DNA of 33,149 nucleotides from an uncultured Clostridia bacterium (GTDB lineage Bacteria > Bacillota > Clostridia > TANB77 > CAG-508), in the NCBI GenBank assembly GCA_944393475.1, contig CALYAI010000005.1:1-33149 (forward strand). Direction: 5' to 3'. A program made the position numbers and the translations under genes. Position 1 is the first letter of the stretch; every line of letters begins with the position of its first letter. This document shows positions 29,672-33,149 of the stretch, in pieces. The notes under the pieces were generated by a model. The model was not told the DNA's origin. It was given only the letters and a program-made list of their open reading frames with translations, and did not search any database.

Positions 29672-29700
29672 TTGACAAAACACTGTTTTCCGTATACAAT
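29672..29700 (+). promoter_or_regulatory. Promoter of the activase-like giant gene
   Basis: Consensus TTGACA (29672-29677), 17-nt spacer, TACAAT (29695-29700). Transcription would start near 29707, about 36 nt before the ATG. Confidence 0.8.
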
Positions 29701-29742
29701 TATCTAGTAAGATTACGCTTTAATCTACGAAAGGAGAAATTT

Positions 29743-32700
29743 ATGGAAAATATACTTCATGTTGGTCTAGATGTTGGATCAACAACTGTAAAAATAGTAG
29801 TTATAGATGCAAATAAAAAAGAAATCTTTTCAAATTATACAAGACATTATTCGGACACTAAGAATACAGTTTGTAAAGTGTTGGAAGATCTTGCAGAAAG
29901 ATTTCCTAATAGTAAATACACAATAGCACTAACAGGTTCTGGAGCAATGTCTGCCGCAACATTCTTAGGATTACCTTTTATTCAAGAAGTTGTAGCATGT
30001 AAGAGAGCTGTAGAAAAATTCATTCCACAAACAGATGTAGTTATAGAACTTGGTGGCGAGGATGCAAAAATAATTTATTTTGACCAATCTGTAGAGCAAA
30101 GAATGAATGGAACATGTGCCGGTGGAACTGGTGCATTTCTTGACCAAATGGCATCATTATTAGATACGGATACCGCTGGTCTTAACGAGCTTGCTAAAAC
30201 ATATACTACAATTTATCCAATAGCTTCACGTTGTGGTGTTTTTGCTAAGACCGATGTTCAGCCTTTAATAAATGAAGGTGCAGAAAAATCAGATATTGCT
30301 GCATCAATTTTTCAGGCTGTAGTAAATCAAACTATTAGCGGTCTTGCCTGTGGAAGACCTATTAGAGGAACCGTAGCATTTTTAGGTGGACCTTTGAATT
30401 ATTTGCCAGAATTAAGAAAAAGATTTATAGAAACACTTCATTTAAAACCAAATGAAATTGTAGTACCAGATGAAGCTCATCTTTTAGTTGCAAAAGGTGC
30501 ATGCTTAGATGCTATCGATAATACGCCAATTACCGTAAATGAATTAAAGGAAAAAATACATAATTTAAAAATTTCACATGATAATACAACAAATCCTGTT
30601 GAGCCTCTTTTTGATTCAGAAAGTGATTATGAAGAGTTTAAAGCAAGACATGAAAAAGCAAAAGTTACTAGAAAAGACTTAAAAGATTTTAAAGGTGATT
30701 GTTTTATAGGAATCGACGCTGGTTCTACAACAACTAAATTAGTTTTAACAGATAATGAAGATAATTTGCTATATTCTTTATATGCCAGCAACGAAGGAAA
30801 TCCGCTAAAAAGCGTTATGGGAATGTTAAAGGAACTTTATTCTATTTTACCAAAAGAAGCAAAGATCAGATTTAGTGGTGTAACAGGATATGGTGAAAAA
30901 TTAATTCAAACTGCTCTAAATGTGGATTTAAACGAAATAGAAACAATTGCTCATTATACAGCTGCAAAAAAATTCCAACCAGATGTTACTAGTATTGTGG
31001 ACATTGGTGGACAAGATATGAAATATATAAGATTAAAAAACGGTGCAATAGATAATATCATGCTTAATGAAGCTTGTTCTTCAGGATGTGGATCTTTTAT
31101 TGAAACTTTTGCAAAGAGCTTAAATCTTTCAATAGAAAAATTCGTACAAGAAGCAATTATCTCTAAAAGACCAGTGGACTTAGGATCAAGATGTACTGTA
31201 TTTATGAATTCCAAAATAAAGCAAGCCCAAAAAGAAGGCTATAGCGTTGGAGATATTTCAGCAGGACTTTCTTATTCCGTTATAAAAAATGCTATTCAAA
31301 AAGTTATGAAAGTTAGAGATGTAAGTACTTTAGGAGATCATATTGTTGTACAAGGTGGAACCTTCTATAATGATGCTGTATTAAGAGCTTTCGAAAAAAT
31401 TGTAGGTAAAAATGTTGTACGACCAGATATCTCTGGGCTTATGGGTGCATATGGTGTAGCAATCTTAGCTAGACAACAATATGAATCTAATATGGATATG
31501 GAATATTTCTCTACAATTTCTAAAACAGAAGATTTGGATAAATTAGAAATAAAAGTTACGCATGCTCGTTGTAATAGGTGCGAAAACCACTGTTTATTAA
31601 CAATTAATACTTTTAGTAATGGGCATAAGCATATTTCTGGTAACCGTTGCGAAAAAGGTGCTGGTGTTGTTACTGGTCATAGTGATTTACCAAACTTAAT
31701 AAAATATAAACAAGAAAGGTTATTTGATTATTATAAACCTTTAGATGAAAAAGATGCACCAAGAGGTACTATAGGAATTCCTAGAGTTTTAAATATGTAT
31801 GAGGATTATCCTTTCTGGTTTACTTTCCTTACTTCTCTTGGCTTTAGAGTTATTATTTCAGAAAAAAGTAATAGGAAAACTTACGAAAAAGGTATGGAAT
31901 CTATGCCATCAGAATCAGTATGCTATCCTGCAAAACTTTCTCATGGTCATATAATAAGTTTAATCCAAAGTGGAATAAAAACTATATTCTATCCTTGTAT
32001 GCCATACTCTAGAAAAGAATATGAAAAAGCTGATAATCATTATAATTGTCCTATCGTAATATCATATTCTGAAGTATTAAAAAATAATGTGGAAGAACTA
32101 AAGGATCCAAATATTAAATTCTTAAATCCTTTCTTACCATTTGATGCTAAGAATTTAACAAAAAGAATTTTGGAATTAGATGAATTTAAAGAATATAATT
32201 TTACTAAAAAAGAATTAATGGAAGCTGCGAAAAAGGCTGAAGAAGAATATCAACATTTTAAAAATGATATTTTTGAAAAAGGAAAAGAAGCAATAGAATA
32301 CATAGATAAACATAATTTAAAAGGTATTGTTCTTGCTGGTAGACCATATCATTCTGATCCAGAAATAAATCATGGTATAGATACATTAATTACAAGCCTT
32401 GGTTTATGTGTATTAACTGAAGATAGCGTTGCAAACCAAGTAGAAGCAAAAAGACCTTTAAGAGTTGTTGACCAGTGGGTTTTCCACGCAAGATTATATG
32501 CTGCAGCAGAGTTCGTTGGTCACCATAATAATTTGGAATTAGTACAATTAAATTCTTTTGGTTGTGGCGTTGATGCTGTTACAACAGACCAAGTAGAAGA
32601 AATCTTATCTAGCTACGAAAAAATGTATACCTTAATAAAAATTGATGAAGTTAATAATTTAGGTGCTGTTAGAATTCGTATTCGTTCACTATTAGCAAGT

Positions 32701-33149
32701 ATGAAAAAAAGAGAAGCTTTAAAGAAAGATGAATCTGCTGATGGTGATTACGGAATTAATAAGAAAATATTTACTAAAGACATGAAGAAGTATTATACAA
32801 TTTTATGCCCTCAGATGGCTCCAATACATTTTGAATTATTAGAAACAGCTATGAGAACTGCTGGATATAATTTGGTGCTATTAAGAGAGTGTACTCAAAA
32901 AACTGTTGAAACAGGCTTAAAATATGTAAATAATGATGCTTGTTATCCTTCAATCTTAGTAACTGGTCAAATGATAGAAGCTCTAGAATCTGGTAAATAT
33001 GATCCAAATAAAACAGCTTTAATTATGTCACAAACTGGTGGTGGATGTAGAGCTACAAATTATATTGGTTTTATAAGAAAAGCTCTTAAAGATGCAGGAT
33101 ATCCTAATATTCCAGTTATATCATTTAATGTAGTTGGAATGGAAAAAGT
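29743..33149 (+). CDS. Acyl-CoA dehydratase activase-like giant protein (partial, 3' end outside window)
   Basis: At least 1135 residues; the frame is open to the window edge. It contains two successive BcrAD/BadFG-type ATPase (ASKHA) modules. The first starts GLDVGSTTVKIVV and has CAGGTGAFLDQ (Cys125) with RCGVFAKTD (Cys164). The second starts at about residue 321 (FIGIDAGSTTTKLVL), with EACSSGCGSF (Cys445, Cys449) and RCTVFMNS. A Cys-rich stretch follows (Cys610, Cys613, Cys617, Cys636), then a DUF2229-like region (IPRVLNMYEDYPFW...SESVCYPAKLSHGHI) and further 2-hydroxyacyl-CoA dehydratase-like sequence. The family contains ATP-driven activators that reduce the Fe-S cluster of dehydratases; the large multi-domain versions are uncharacterised. 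AAAGGAG precedes the ATG. Confidence 0.88.
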   Translation, partial: MENILHVGLDVGSTTVKIVVIDANKKEIFSNYTRHYSDTKNTVCKVLEDLAERFPNSKYTIALTGSGAMSAATFLGLPFIQEVVACKRAVEKFIPQTDVVIELGGEDAKIIYFDQSVEQRMNGTCAGGTGAFLDQMASLLDTDTAGLNELAKTYTTIYPIASRCGVFAKTDVQPLINEGAEKSDIAASIFQAVVNQTISGLACGRPIRGTVAFLGGPLNYLPELRKRFIETLHLKPNEIVVPDEAHLLVAKGACLDAIDNTPITVNELKEKIHNLKISHDNTTNPVEPLFDSESDYEEFKARHEKAKVTRKDLKDFKGDCFIGIDAGSTTTKLVLTDNEDNLLYSLYASNEGNPLKSVMGMLKELYSILPKEAKIRFSGVTGYGEKLIQTALNVDLNEIETIAHYTAAKKFQPDVTSIVDIGGQDMKYIRLKNGAIDNIMLNEACSSGCGSFIETFAKSLNLSIEKFVQEAIISKRPVDLGSRCTVFMNSKIKQAQKEGYSVGDISAGLSYSVIKNAIQKVMKVRDVSTLGDHIVVQGGTFYNDAVLRAFEKIVGKNVVRPDISGLMGAYGVAILARQQYESNMDMEYFSTISKTEDLDKLEIKVTHARCNRCENHCLLTINTFSNGHKHISGNRCEKGAGVVTGHSDLPNLIKYKQERLFDYYKPLDEKDAPRGTIGIPRVLNMYEDYPFWFTFLTSLGFRVIISEKSNRKTYEKGMESMPSESVCYPAKLSHGHIISLIQSGIKTIFYPCMPYSRKEYEKADNHYNCPIVISYSEVLKNNVEELKDPNIKFLNPFLPFDAKNLTKRILELDEFKEYNFTKKELMEAAKKAEEEYQHFKNDIFEKGKEAIEYIDKHNLKGIVLAGRPYHSDPEINHGIDTLITSLGLCVLTEDSVANQVEAKRPLRVVDQWVFHARLYAAAEFVGHHNNLELVQLNSFGCGVDAVTTDQVEEILSSYEKMYTLIKIDEVNNLGAVRIRIRSLLASMKKREALKKDESADGDYGINKKIFTKDMKKYYTILCPQMAPIHFELLETAMRTAGYNLVLLRECTQKTVETGLKYVNNDACYPSILVTGQMIEALESGKYDPNKTALIMSQTGGGCRATNYIGFIRKALKDAGYPNIPVISFNVVGMEK

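Noticed and set aside
30954..31214. Minus-strand 86-codon frame inside the activase-like gene
   Set aside because: It is opposite a clearly conserved protein, has no ribosome site and no recognisable features.

Overview
This window looks like a chromosomal stretch of a low-GC, endospore-forming, strictly anaerobic Firmicute of class Clostridia. The reasons are the very AT-rich sequence, purine-rich Shine-Dalgarno sites almost everywhere, clear sigma-A type promoters (TTGACA-17-TATAAT), sporulation genes (spoIIR, spmA/spmB, a GerMN-domain protein, an AbrB/SpoVT regulator), and oxygen-sensitive radical and Fe-S enzymes (pyruvate formate-lyase with its activase, a very large acyl-CoA dehydratase activase-like protein). 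I recognise no insertion sequence, prophage, CRISPR array or integrase. Most of the window is core genome.

Layout. 1-750: rpsF-ssb (minus), leaving the window. 760-1817: a plus-strand membrane permease of the 10TM heavy-metal exporter type, preceded by a leader holding a possible short ORF and a terminator-like hairpin. 1818-2076: an intergenic patch with hairpins, a 14-bp direct repeat and what looks like a relic of the 3' end of a surface-protein gene. 2077-7572: a giant 1831-residue membrane-anchored surface protein built of MucBP-like repeats, with a GT dinucleotide tract near its start. 7716-10746: pflB-pflA. 10961-11290: XRE regulator. 11291-13675: rqcP-like S4 protein, a small membrane protein, truA, recR, ybaB (minus). 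13692-16844: dnaX, SRP RNA, a membrane-anchored unknown, tadA and tRNA-Arg(CCU), all minus; this keeps the tadA-scr-dnaX-yaaK-recR order known from Bacillus. 16988-18128: a TtcA-like tRNA thiolase and a second XRE regulator (plus). 18157-21793: phosphoglucomutase, a UDP-sugar pyrophosphorylase and an unknown protein (minus). 21965-25265: spoIIR, murA, a WalJ-like metallo-hydrolase and rlmH (plus). 25377-26661: a 34-residue hydrophobic small ORF with its own promoter, spmB, and spmA carrying a frameshift (minus). 26864-27118: AbrB-type regulator (plus). 27162-28729: trmN6-like methyltransferase and rsmI (minus). 28805-28930: a 41-residue small ORF (plus). 28963-29541: GerMN protein (minus). 29743-end: acyl-CoA dehydratase activase-like giant protein, cut by the window edge.

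How they fit together. The genes mainly serve translation and RNA maturation (rpsF, truA, tadA, ttcA-like, rlmH, rsmI, trmN6-like, rqcP, tRNA-Arg, SRP RNA), DNA replication and repair (ssb, dnaX, recR, ybaB), cell wall and glycan precursors (murA, pgm plus UDP-sugar pyrophosphorylase), fermentation (pfl) and sporulation. I found no convincing undescribed multi-gene system. The signals most worth following are the leader of the metal-exporter gene, the possibly phase-variable giant surface protein with a vWA-like domain that lacks the metal site, the spmA frameshift with its SD-like and slippery context, and two well-supported small ORFs.
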